Assembly: GCA_937941745.1 (NCBI GenBank)
Contig: CALDGV010000325.1
Coordinates: forward strand, 1 to 9,875
DNA from: an uncultured Prosthecobacter sp.
GTDB taxonomy: Bacteria > Verrucomicrobiota > Verrucomicrobiia > Verrucomicrobiales > Verrucomicrobiaceae
Direction: 5' to 3'
Length of the DNA: 9,875 nt
The notes under the pieces were generated by a model. The model did no database searches, was not told the origin of the DNA, and saw nothing but the letters and a program-made list of their open reading frames with translations. The translations under genes were made by a program, and so were the position numbers. Of this stretch, positions 1 to 6,091 are shown in pieces. How positions within the stretch are numbered: the stretch's first letter is position 1; every line of letters begins with the position of its first letter.

Positions 1-1
1 A

Positions 2-1549
2 ATGCCCCAAAATCTCAAAAAGAGATTCTCTGCTACTCGAATTGCTTGTGGCAAAGATGACGCAGCTATCGAAGCTCGTTATACGCGTCTTGACGGGCAG
101 TGCAATTTGTCGATTAAGCCCCGGGACTTTCGTCTCCCATCTGAAAAAGACCGAGATAGGCTAGTTTACGCTTACAGCTTCAGGCGGTTGGGTGAAATTA
201 CGCAGGTAATTCCTCGCGAAAGGGGATGCCTGCTCCACAATCGACTGACGCACACATTAAAAGTTGCTCAATTAGCACGAAGGATAGCAGAAAGGCTGTT
301 GTCGGCTGACGACGGATTCCACCACAATGAAACAATTGACCTAGCCAATGAACTGGGGGGTCTAGATCCTAATGTCGTCGAAACTGCTGCACTAGCCCAT
401 GATTTAGGGCATCCGCCATTCGGGCACATCATTGAAGAATTTCTTGATTCAAAGATCAAAGGAGAAGCATCCGATGGCTTCGAGGGCAACGCCCAAACGT
501 TTCGAATTATTACGTACCTAGAAGGTAGACATGTTGACTCAACAAAAGATTTTGGGCTTAACCTGACTTATGCGTCCCTAAACGCTACAATCAAGTATCC
601 GTGGCAAAGAGATGTTCGGCCCAAAGCTACTGGTAAACGTGCTCACAAGTACGGTTACTATTCACAAATTGATCCCGATAAAGAACACTTCAAAAAGGTC
701 AGGGCTGCATTCGACCAAAACTGGCAAAATGACCGCAGGTCACTTGAAGCGGAAATAATGGATTGGGCAGACGATATTGCTTATGCTGTTTATGATATCG
801 AAGACTTTTATCGAGGCGGGCTTATTCCGCTCGATAAGCTTTTGAAAGAGGCCTTCAATAATCCAAAAGTCAAAGCCCACGAAGACTCAGAGAACGAGTG
901 GAGCTTTTTTTACACAGAGACCCGTGCAAGATGGGAAAGCCAAGGCAGAGATCAAAAAGATATCGACGCGTTATCTGATTCATTTGCTGGGCTGCAAGAG
1001 TTTTTACGGTCTATTTGCGTTTCACCCAAGGGACTAGATTCCGAAAGCGCCAAGAAAATTAGCGTGGAACTGTTGCCTCTGTTTTTGTCTTATCGGGCAA
1101 CTCATGCACAACGACATGCGTGCGCTTTGCTCACCTCAGGACTTGTTGAAAGGTTTGTGAATGCAATTGCACTCAACGAGAAAGCTATCACAAACCAAGT
1201 ACCCAGGGTTTCCATCGATCCTGAATCAAAAAAGGTAGTTTCTTTGCTCAAAGAACTAACTTGGACATACATAATTGATGTTCCTGACTTACATGCGATG
1301 CAGCATGGTCATCGTTGTATTGTTGAAACGGTATTTGACGAACTTGAACAAGCTCCGACTTCTGACATTAACTTATTGCCACGGACCGTCCGGGATCTTG
1401 CTGGAGACGATTTATTTGATGGCCCTAAGCGGAGGAGAAGCATCTGTGACATCATCTCTAGTATGACGGAAGCCCAGATAATGGATCTATATGTTCGGTT
1501 GTCTGGGGTTTCACCCGGTTCGTTGTTAAGAAACGGTTATCCAAGCTAG
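2..1549 (+). CDS. dgt: dNTP triphosphohydrolase (dGTPase family, HD superfamily)
   Basis: The family hydrolyses dGTP or other dNTPs to the deoxynucleoside and triphosphate in the cytoplasm. The HD metal-site signature is visible: His84 in RLTHTLKV, His133-Asp134 in AHDLGHPPFGH, and Asp257/Asp258 in WADDIAYAVYD. Other family marks are the N-terminal RDR...FRRLGEITQV stretch (about 51-69) and FEGNAQTFRI (160-169). At 515 aa it is about as long as E. coli Dgt (505 aa). The first ATG lies at the window edge, so upstream sequence cannot be checked; the true start could be further left or slightly downstream. Base composition and codon use are much more AT-rich than all later genes, suggesting horizontal acquisition. 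Related dGTPases deplete nucleotides in phage defence, but a housekeeping role is equally possible. The family call is firm; substrate and biological role are not visible. Confidence 0.93.
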   Translation: MPQNLKKRFSATRIACGKDDAAIEARYTRLDGQCNLSIKPRDFRLPSEKDRDRLVYAYSFRRLGEITQVIPRERGCLLHNRLTHTLKVAQLARRIAERLLSADDGFHHNETIDLANELGGLDPNVVETAALAHDLGHPPFGHIIEEFLDSKIKGEASDGFEGNAQTFRIITYLEGRHVDSTKDFGLNLTYASLNATIKYPWQRDVRPKATGKRAHKYGYYSQIDPDKEHFKKVRAAFDQNWQNDRRSLEAEIMDWADDIAYAVYDIEDFYRGGLIPLDKLLKEAFNNPKVKAHEDSENEWSFFYTETRARWESQGRDQKDIDALSDSFAGLQEFLRSICVSPKGLDSESAKKISVELLPLFLSYRATHAQRHACALLTSGLVERFVNAIALNEKAITNQVPRVSIDPESKKVVSLLKELTWTYIIDVPDLHAMQHGHRCIVETVFDELEQAPTSDINLLPRTVRDLAGDDLFDGPKRRRSICDIISSMTEAQIMDLYVRLSGVSPGSLLRNGYPS

Positions 1550-1573
1550 CACTTTTGCGAGAAGCGGAAACGT

Positions 1574-1595
1574 GGGCAGTGTGCAACAACTGCCT
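1574..1595 (+). terminator. possible weak hairpin after the dGTPase gene
   Basis: GGCAGT (1575-1580) and ACTGCC (1589-1594) form a 6-bp stem, extended by a G-U pair, around an 8-base loop 25 bp after the stop codon. No T-run follows, so this is at best a weak or factor-assisted terminator and may be chance. Confidence 0.2.
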
Positions 1596-1734
1596 GACAA
1601 ACCATCTCAACCGCTCCTCATCCTCGTCTTCCTGCACGGCGCGGGCTTGTGGCGTTGGCGTGCGGGTTGGGGCCAGATGCTGACGTTGCGGAGGTGTTTA
1701 GAGCAACAATTCCATCGCGGGAGGAGCGCTGCTT

Positions 1735-1743
1735 TGGTATAGC
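1735..1743 (+). promoter_or_regulatory. possible extended -10 promoter of the cupin operon
   Basis: TG-n-TATAGC reads as an extended -10 element (TG at 1735-1736, hexamer at 1738-1743). No good -35 lies at the usual distance. A transcript starting 7 bp after the hexamer would begin at the cupin ATG itself, giving a leaderless mRNA. The purine-rich GGGAGGAG at 1719-1726 is too far from the ATG to act as its ribosome binding site. Confidence 0.3.
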
Positions 1744-1749
1744 CCGCGC

Positions 1750-2217
1750 ATGACGACCTTTCAGGGCTATCAGCTCATCACGCCGGAGGATCTGCACTGG
1801 CGGCCCTCGAATCTGATGCGCATTCCGAATGCAGACTACCTGGAGCGCACGGGCAGCACAAATTTGGGAGCACGTCTTTGGCGAATGCCGCCGAAGAGCG
1901 CGAACACGCTGCACAAGCATGTCGTCTCGGAGGAGTTCTACTTTGTGCTCGAAGGCACGGGACGTCTGCGTGTTGGCGAGGAGACCCTCACCGTGCCGAA
2001 ATACGGCGGTGTGCTGGTCGGTCCAGACCAGCTCCGCCAGGTGTTCAATGACACCGATGAGGAGGTTTTGTGGCTCATCATAGGAGGGCCCGAAGAGCTG
2101 GAATTCGTGCAGGGCTCGAAGTCGAAGGTCGATCTGTCCCTCTTCTATCCGCAGGACCCGACGCAGCTGCCGAAAGAACTCGAAGGCGTGCAGTGGCCGC
2201 CGCCCGACTCACCATGA
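1750..2217 (+). CDS. single-domain cupin protein
   Basis: This is a 155-aa cytoplasmic single cupin barrel; the substrate is unknown. Cupin motif 1 is clear at about residues 53-71: TLHKHVVSEEFYFVLEGTG, with metal-type ligands His55, His57 and Glu61 or Glu62. Motif 2 (about 87-101, VLVGPDQLRQVFND) keeps its Gly/Pro and Asn100, but the usual fourth ligand His is Arg96. Metal binding may therefore be altered, or the protein may act as a binding or sensing cupin rather than a dioxygenase. The tail is Pro-rich. The stop overlaps the next start as ATGA, so the SnoaL-like gene is probably translationally coupled. No Shine-Dalgarno is seen at the right distance from the ATG. Cupins of this general form occur as small-molecule binding or isomerase-like proteins; nothing here fixes the reaction. 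Confidence 0.88.
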   Translation: MTTFQGYQLITPEDLHWRPSNLMRIPNADYLERTGSTNLGARLWRMPPKSANTLHKHVVSEEFYFVLEGTGRLRVGEETLTVPKYGGVLVGPDQLRQVFNDTDEEVLWLIIGGPEELEFVQGSKSKVDLSLFYPQDPTQLPKELEGVQWPPPDSP

Positions 2218-2573
2218 CTGCCATCGCTTTTCAGCATCACTGCCAGGACTGGATTGACGCCTGGAACGCCCATGACCTGGAGCGCATTCTCCAGCATTAC
2301 AGCGATGACATTGACTTCTGTTCGCCTTTCGTGACCAAGCTGACGGGAAGTGCGGATGGCCGGATTCAAGGCAAGCCCGGTTTGCGCCACTACTTTGCCC
2401 GAGGTCTTCAGGCTTATCCTGACCTGCGGTTTGAGGTCATCCGCGTTTATCCAGGTGTGAGAAGCTGCGTGCTTGAATATCGAAGTGTGAACCAGCTTCG
2501 CGCCGCGGAGATGATGGAATTCAACGACCATGAACTCATCTGCCGGGTCATGGCGCATTACACGACAGACTGA
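2214..2573 (+). CDS. SnoaL-like / NTF2-like protein
   Basis: This is a 119-aa protein with the N-terminal pattern of the NTF2-like SnoaL group: a helix with W13, AWNAHDLERILQHYSDD (16-32), then F35 and SPF (37-39), followed by G...G..Y (53-60) and an alternating beta-sheet C-terminal half. Members are small cone-shaped alpha+beta barrels acting as isomerases, hydrolases, epoxidases or non-catalytic ligand pockets; I cannot tell which applies here. The frame is open upstream to 2070, but ATG at 2214 is the natural start: it overlaps the cupin stop as ATGA and begins right at the family's first helix. Coupling to the cupin suggests that the two act on the same small molecule, which is inference. 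The gene ends 6 bp from the stop of the convergent DUF5069 gene. Confidence 0.87.
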   Translation: MTAIAFQHHCQDWIDAWNAHDLERILQHYSDDIDFCSPFVTKLTGSADGRIQGKPGLRHYFARGLQAYPDLRFEVIRVYPGVRSCVLEYRSVNQLRAAEMMEFNDHELICRVMAHYTTD

Positions 2574-2579
2574 GAAGGC

Positions 2580-3041
2580 TCAAAGCGTGTCCCAGGCGCG
2601 TTCCGCCACGGGATCACGGCCTTCGTCATACTCGATGTGGTCGATGATGGTCTCGACCACCTTGCCCTGAAGTCCGCTGTCGATGATGCGCTGGGGCAGC
2701 ACATGGGAGCGTTCATCGCGCCAGCCGAGCTTGGCGATGAAGCGGTTCCACATGTGGCATTCCTCATCCGTGCGCGGCGTGCCGCGGGCCTGTGTCCACG
2801 CCAGAATCTCCTCATCGCTGCCGCCTTCGAGGGTGCGATCCTTGATGGCGGCATACGGCACACCGAGAAAGCGGCAGATGCGGCCATCCAGGGTCAGAAA
2901 CTGCTCGTCGCCGAGCTTTTCGACATACTCCGAAGGAAGCATGCCAGCGGCATGAAGGCGGATCTTGTCGAGCATGCGGCCAAAGTAGATGAAGCGACCG
3001 ACTTTGGCGTAGCAACTGCGGAGTCCGGGGATGCTGGGCAT
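2580..3041 (-). CDS. DUF5069 domain-containing protein
   Basis: This 153-aa protein of unknown function matches the DUF5069 family as I know it. The opening is IPGLRSCYAKVGRFIYFGR followed by MLDKIRLHAAGMLPSEY, and the middle has FLGVPYAAIKDRTLEGGSDEEIL and a W...R...DE pattern. I took ATG at 3041 because the family normally begins a few residues before IPGLRS. An in-frame ATG at 3098 would add 19 hydrophobic residues (MLRWVLPAFASKAIHLILT) and has a weak AAGG-type ribosome site, so it cannot be excluded. No signal peptide is seen with the chosen start, so it is probably cytoplasmic. It lies downstream of the 3D-domain gene on the same strand and converges on the SnoaL-like gene with a 6-bp gap. 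Function is unknown. Confidence 0.85.
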   Translation of the reverse strand: MPSIPGLRSCYAKVGRFIYFGRMLDKIRLHAAGMLPSEYVEKLGDEQFLTLDGRICRFLGVPYAAIKDRTLEGGSDEEILAWTQARGTPRTDEECHMWNRFIAKLGWRDERSHVLPQRIIDSGLQGKVVETIIDHIEYDEGRDPVAERAWDTL

Positions 3042-3126
3042 GGTGAGAATGAGGTGGATTGCCTTGCTGGCGAACGCTGGCAACACCCAGCGCAGCATGC
3101 GTGATCTGCCTTGAAGCAGCCGCAGC

Positions 3127-3618
3127 TCAGGTGGCGCGGGAGCGCAGGCGGCCGATCATTTCCCGCACATGGGAAGCTTTGGCGGCACGCGGCATGAGGA
3201 TGGCGAGGCTTTTGGTGTACGAGCCCCACTTGAGGATGCGGATGTTCACCTGGCGCGTGCCCCAGAGGCGCATCAGGCCGGTCGTGGGCTTGTAGAGATC
3301 AATGGTGCGCGTGCCGACAAGGGCGGAGCCGTAGTCATCAATGACGTAGATGGAGGGATCCGACTGGATCTGAAAGACGGTGCCGACGGGATACACCGAC
3401 CAGTCAGCCGCCGCGCTGCGCACGGCACCATGACGCAGCGGTGTGCCCGCAGCGGTGCGGGAACCGTACTTCAGATGATCGCCTTCCGTGTGGGTGTAGG
3501 CGGTCGTGCGGACGTTCTTGACGACGGGAGCGGCGGTGCCGGCGGGCTTGAGGGAGATTTCTTCGGCAGAAACGGCTCCACAAAGGACAGCCAGGCACAG
3601 GAGGGTTGGTCGGATCAA
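3127..3618 (-). CDS. secreted 3D-domain protein (cell-wall lytic transglycosylase-like fold)
   Basis: This is a 163-aa exported protein. Residues 1-18 form a signal peptide ending GAVSA, probably cut before Glu19. The rest is a 3D domain, a double-psi beta-barrel named for three conserved aspartates and shared with MltA and YabE/Rpf-type proteins: RTTAYTHTEGDH (37-48), a GTPLR turn, DWSVYPVGTVFQI (72-84, Asp72), YVIDDYGSALVGTRTIDLY (91-109, Asp94/95 and Asp107). The domain stands alone, with no LysM, G5 or SPOR partner. A role in peptidoglycan trimming is the family expectation, not shown. The start is TTG at 3618; reading upstream in frame there is no ATG, GTG or TTG before a stop at about 3700-3702. 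No good Shine-Dalgarno precedes it. A short basic tail (about 143-163) follows the domain. It may be transcribed with the downstream DUF5069 gene. Confidence 0.88.
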   Translation of the reverse strand: MIRPTLLCLAVLCGAVSAEEISLKPAGTAAPVVKNVRTTAYTHTEGDHLKYGSRTAAGTPLRHGAVRSAAADWSVYPVGTVFQIQSDPSIYVIDDYGSALVGTRTIDLYKPTTGLMRLWGTRQVNIRILKWGSYTKSLAILMPRAAKASHVREMIGRLRSRAT

Positions 3619-3697
3619 AACAACGGGGGGTTTGTTAGGTCGCGCTTTGCCAGCGGGGGCTGGGAAAGGGGCCGGAGAATGGAGGTGAATGAGTTTT

Positions 3698-3703
3698 TGT
3701 CAA
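3698..3703 (-). promoter_or_regulatory. possible -35 box of the 3D-domain gene
   Basis: The minus strand reads a perfect TTGACA here, 80 bp upstream of the TTG start of the 3D gene. The expected -10 region (about 3675-3682) is only weakly matched (CATTCT or ATTCTC), so this is a tentative call. Confidence 0.3.
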
Positions 3704-3748
3704 CTTCTCGTTTGGCCACCCGGACTTGGGCGATGGTCTTTAGAACAC

Positions 3749-3780
3749 GAACAAGTTGTTCACAGGTTCGCGGAACAACT
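3749..3780. repeat. overlapping inverted repeats, possible operator or RNA hairpin
   Basis: GAACAAGTTGTTC (3749-3761) is a perfect 13-bp palindrome around a central G. Its right part, AGTTGTTC (3754-3761), also pairs perfectly with GAACAACT (3773-3780) across an 11-base spacer. The site lies in the 244-bp gap between the 262-aa gene and the 3D gene, about 50 bp upstream of the possible -35 box. It may be a repressor site or an RNA hairpin. The half-sites resemble GAAC/GTTC operators, but the spacing (N5) differs from the Gram-positive LexA box (N4). Confidence 0.35.
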
Positions 3781-3862
3781 GAAAATGGTCATGCTTTTGA
3801 TTGTGCTCGGGGCGCCGTCATGCAGGCTTTAAGAAAGCAGACCTTTGGTTATGCCTGGGAGA

Positions 3863-4651
3863 TCAACGGCGGCTCTGCGAGGCGCGATCCACCATGTCCA
3901 CATAGATGCGGCGGCGCTGATCCATGCCGAGGCCACGGTTGCGCAGGCCAAGCATCTGGCGGTTGATGTCTTCGCGCTGGCCGACGCTGAGACGTGAGAG
4001 CTTGTCCACGATCTCGGGCGGAGGCTGACGCGGGAAGCCGTCGCCGGTGAAGCCTTCGCGGTAGTTTTCGGCGGCCTGGCGGGCCTCCTTCATCTGGGAG
4101 TCATTGAGCGGCGGGCCTCCTCCGCCAGAGCTGCTGCTGCCCGAGCCTGAGGAGCTGCCGCTGGTCTTCGACTTGCCAGTCTTGGCCGGCGGCTTCTGAT
4201 AGCGCACGGAGATGACCTGGCCTCCACCGGCCTGGATGCGTGCGCTCCAGGTCTGCATGTCATCGGGGAGGCCGCTGACGCTGAGAAGCTGCCACCCTTG
4301 AAAGTTAGGCATTTTGGAGACCACCTGCGATTCAAAGGTCTTGGTGTCGAGCAGGGTGGCGAAGACCTCATCCTGCACACGGGCGATGCCGGTGAGAATG
4401 AGCGAGTCGGAGACGCCGAGGGTGCGGGTGAAGGGCGAGCTGGCGACGAGCGGTGTGAAGGACTCGAGGTTCACGGGGCGCGGAATCGCGCCATCATCCT
4501 CCGCAGCGGGTGGAGCCTCCTGAACAGGAGCCGGGCTCTGAGCGACGAGGCAGGCGGCCCAACCAACAACGAGGAAGAATTGAGCAAGGGCCTGGGTGGT
4601 CCTCCGGAGAAAGGTCGGCAGGAGAGTCATGGCCTGCATTACGGCGGCCAT
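3863..4651 (-). CDS. exported or membrane-anchored protein of unknown function with Ser/Gly linker
   Basis: This is a 262-aa protein with no function I can name. Residues 17-38 (about TTQALAQFFLVVGWAACLVA) form a hydrophobic signal peptide or anchor behind RR at 16-17, followed by a Pro/Ala/Glu-rich stretch (39-58). A compact domain follows (about 64-151) that includes SPFTRTLGVSDSLILTGIA, VFATLLDT and GWQLLSVSG; I associate this pattern with uncharacterised verrucomicrobial exported proteins. A low-complexity Lys/Ser/Gly linker (158-181) joins it to a charged, probably helical tail (184-262) containing VGQREDINRQMLGLRNRGLG. ATG at 4651 is used; ATGs at 4639 and 4630 are also possible, and the last gives a more typical signal peptide. 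It follows the 151-aa gene by 12 bp on the same strand, so the two are probably one operon. The Ser/Gly linker suggests two independently moving parts in the periplasm. Confidence 0.8.
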   Translation of the reverse strand: MAAVMQAMTLLPTFLRRTTQALAQFFLVVGWAACLVAQSPAPVQEAPPAAEDDGAIPRPVNLESFTPLVASSPFTRTLGVSDSLILTGIARVQDEVFATLLDTKTFESQVVSKMPNFQGWQLLSVSGLPDDMQTWSARIQAGGGQVISVRYQKPPAKTGKSKTSGSSSGSGSSSSGGGGPPLNDSQMKEARQAAENYREGFTGDGFPRQPPPEIVDKLSRLSVGQREDINRQMLGLRNRGLGMDQRRRIYVDMVDRASQSRR

Positions 4652-4663
4652 GGCCCGATGTGT

Positions 4664-5119
4664 TCACATTTGGGTGAGGATCTGCCCATCGTGCGTGCGG
4701 GCAGGGAGGTGCAGACGACGCAGCCAGATCGGCAGGTAGTCGTTGAGCAGGAGCCTGCGTGCCTCGGTGAGGTCGTTGAAGCGGACGCTGCGCCAGATCA
4801 TGCCGCGCTCCTGGTAGTAGTAGTCCCAGCGGTCCCTGCCCAAGGCGATGAAATAGGCACCGTCGTGTGATCCGCGCGTGGTCTCGACATGCGGGAGCTG
4901 CTCAGGCACGAGGTTCTGCGCCGCGAGCGAGGCTTCAAGCTCGGCGCGGGTGAGGGTGAAGAGACGGTCCACGGCCTGCTGGCAGCGGGCGGTGTTGCCG
5001 GGCTCGTTGGTGTCGCGCCACTCTGCAGGCAGACCGAGCCTCGCCAGCGACCAAGCAGCGATGTCCTGACGCGAATGGATCACCTGAATCTGCTCAGCGA
5101 GGGAAAGCGGCGAGGTCAT
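4664..5119 (-). CDS. conserved-looking small protein of unknown function
   Basis: This is a 151-aa soluble protein with no signal peptide, which I do not recognise. The frame stays open leftward from about 6073, but that part is antisense to the NIPSNAP-family gene and reads as low-complexity His/Arg/Leu sequence. The real gene begins at ATG 5119, preceded by GAAGG. An in-frame ATG at 5182 would add 21 residues. Visible parts are an N-terminal helical region (MTSPLSLAEQIQVIHSRQD), a helix with QQAVDRLFTLTRAELEASL (48-66), and a core GAYFIALGRDRWDYYYQERG (87-106) followed by F114, an EA pair (119-120) and a helix LLLNDYLPIWLRRL. The aromatic YYYQERG followed by a short EA helix loosely recalls some small immunity-type proteins of polymorphic toxin systems; this is a weak impression. 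It is probably cotranscribed with the 262-aa gene 12 bp downstream. Confidence 0.75.
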   Translation of the reverse strand: MTSPLSLAEQIQVIHSRQDIAAWSLARLGLPAEWRDTNEPGNTARCQQAVDRLFTLTRAELEASLAAQNLVPEQLPHVETTRGSHDGAYFIALGRDRWDYYYQERGMIWRSVRFNDLTEARRLLLNDYLPIWLRRLHLPARTHDGQILTQM

Positions 5120-5227
5120 GCCCTTCAGACAAGCGGAAAACGCGCAGGGGGCAAGCGTGCGAGGAATGCGGATTGACCCCATGGAGCGCTGCTGCCAGCC
5201 TCGGCGCACACCTTTTGCCTTTTCATC

Positions 5228-6007
5228 ATGACACGCCAGACCTTCCTGAAATCCTCCATGGCCGCCACCGGCCTCCTGAGCGCCGCTGAAGCCACCTCCC
5301 AGGCTGCGGAGCCGGCGGGGCGCGAGTACTTCGAGATCCGCAAGTACACCTTGAAGAGCGCCGAGATGCAGAAGCTGCTGGAGGCTTACCTCAAGGAGGC
5401 GGCGATTCCTGCGCTGAACCGTCTGGGCGTGGGCCAGGTGGGCGTGTTCCTCCCGGAGACGGCGGACGCCATGCCGGTGGTGTATGTCGTGCTGCGCCAT
5501 GCTTCCCTGGAGGTTTTTGCCAGGAGCACCGGGCTGCTGGCTGAGGAGGCGGTGCAGCAGGCGGGTGCGGTTTATCTGGGCGTGGCGGCGACGGAGCCCG
5601 TTTATGAACGTGTGGAGAGCTGGCTGACCCAAGGCATCCAGGGGATGGAGGCGATGGAGCTGCCTGCGAAGGGCAGCGGCCTCTACCAGCTGCGCATCTA
5701 TGAGAGCCACAGCGAGAAGGCGGCGCGGAAGAAGGTGGAGATGTTCACCATCGGCGAACTGGCCATCTTCCGCCGCTGCGGGCTGAATCCGGTGTTCTTT
5801 GGCGAGACGATCGTGGGCCCGCTGATGCCCAACCTGACCTACCTGCTGGCCTTCAAGGACACAGCGGCGAAGGACGCGGCCTGGAACACCTTCCGCGTCG
5901 ATCCTGAGTGGGCAAAGCTGAAGACGACTCCGGGCTTCACGGACAAGGAGATCGTCTCCCGCATCACGAACCTGCTGCTGGTGCCTGCGCCGTACTCGCA
6001 GATCTAG
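5228..6007 (+). CDS. exported NIPSNAP family protein, two NIPSNAP domains
   Basis: This is a 259-aa protein made of two dimeric alpha/beta-barrel (ferredoxin-like) NIPSNAP units. Unit one is about 34-145, starting YFEIRKYTLKSAEMQKLL and continuing through ALNRLGVGQVGVF. Unit two is about 152-257, starting LYQLRIYESHSEKAARKKVE, with MPNLTYLLAFKD and WNTFRVDPEWAKLK. These are the paired 'E-x-R-x-Y ... G ... P' and 'D-x-x-W' patterns of the family. The N-terminus (MTRQTFLKSSMAATGLLSAA) looks like a Tat signal peptide in which the second arginine of TRR-x-FLK has become Gln; cleavage is likely near residues 22-27. Such exported NIPSNAP proteins are common in Verrucomicrobia and Planctomycetes, but their biochemical role is unknown. 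It is transcribed divergently from the 151-aa gene, with 108 bp between the starts. No clear Shine-Dalgarno precedes the ATG. Confidence 0.9.
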   Translation: MTRQTFLKSSMAATGLLSAAEATSQAAEPAGREYFEIRKYTLKSAEMQKLLEAYLKEAAIPALNRLGVGQVGVFLPETADAMPVVYVVLRHASLEVFARSTGLLAEEAVQQAGAVYLGVAATEPVYERVESWLTQGIQGMEAMELPAKGSGLYQLRIYESHSEKAARKKVEMFTIGELAIFRRCGLNPVFFGETIVGPLMPNLTYLLAFKDTAAKDAAWNTFRVDPEWAKLKTTPGFTDKEIVSRITNLLLVPAPYSQI

Positions 6008-6031
6008 GAGCGCGGGCAGCAGGGCGGGAGG

Positions 6032-6046
6032 GTTTTTTGCAAAAAC
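6032..6046. repeat. short AT inverted repeat after the NIPSNAP gene
   Basis: GTTTTT (6032-6037) and AAAAAC (6041-6046) form a perfect 6-bp inverted repeat around TGC, 25 bp after the NIPSNAP stop. An AT-only stem is a poor terminator, so it may be a protein-binding site or chance. Confidence 0.25.
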
Positions 6047-6091
6047 GGCGCAAGTCGGAGCTGCGAGCTGCATCCGGGGAAGGGGACTTTC

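Larger units (their letters stand above)
1550..1749. other. intergenic segment at a composition boundary
   Basis: These 200 bp separate the AT-rich dGTPase gene from the GC-rich remainder. Composition rises sharply from about 1600. I see no tRNA, no integrase remnant and no clear direct repeats that would mark an attachment site. A short rightward reading frame (GTG at 1572 to TAG at 1740) exists but encodes no recognisable product. The segment should hold the end of the dGTPase transcript and the promoter of the cupin gene. Confidence 0.5.
3619..3862. other. AT-richer intergenic gap in the leftward gene block
   Basis: This gap separates the stop of the 262-aa gene from the TTG start of the 3D gene, both read leftward. 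It is visibly richer in A+T than the flanking genes and holds the inverted-repeat cluster and a TTGACA box. The rightward reading frame crossing it continues antisense into the flanking genes and has no recognisable product. I read it as a promoter and 5' leader region that splits the leftward block into two transcription units. Confidence 0.5.

Noticed and set aside
1572..1742. A short rightward ORF (GTG to TAG) in the gap before the cupin gene, starting VGSVQQLPDKP
   Set aside because: It is 56 residues with no ribosome site and no recognisable similarity. A broken gene remnant is possible but cannot be supported.
1550..1749. tRNA or attachment site at the composition boundary
   Set aside because: I found no cloverleaf, CCA-like end or matching direct repeats in the visible sequence.
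2637..3104. A 155-codon rightward frame antisense to DUF5069
   Set aside because: The opposite strand matches a known family over its full length; this frame matches nothing.
3749..3761. LexA (SOS) box
   Set aside because: The GAAC and GTTC half-sites are five bases apart, not the four of the Gram-positive box, and neither flanking gene is an SOS type.
3169..3966. A 265-codon rightward frame across the 3D gene and the following gap
   Set aside because: It is antisense to a 3D-domain gene with all three aspartates, and its own translation is Gly/Arg-rich and unrecognisable.
4664..6073. A 469-codon leftward open frame covering the 151-aa gene and all of the NIPSNAP gene in antisense
   Set aside because: The N-terminal two thirds is low-complexity His/Arg/Leu/Gln sequence antisense to a clear family gene, a usual effect of high GC. 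Only the part from 5119 reads like a protein.
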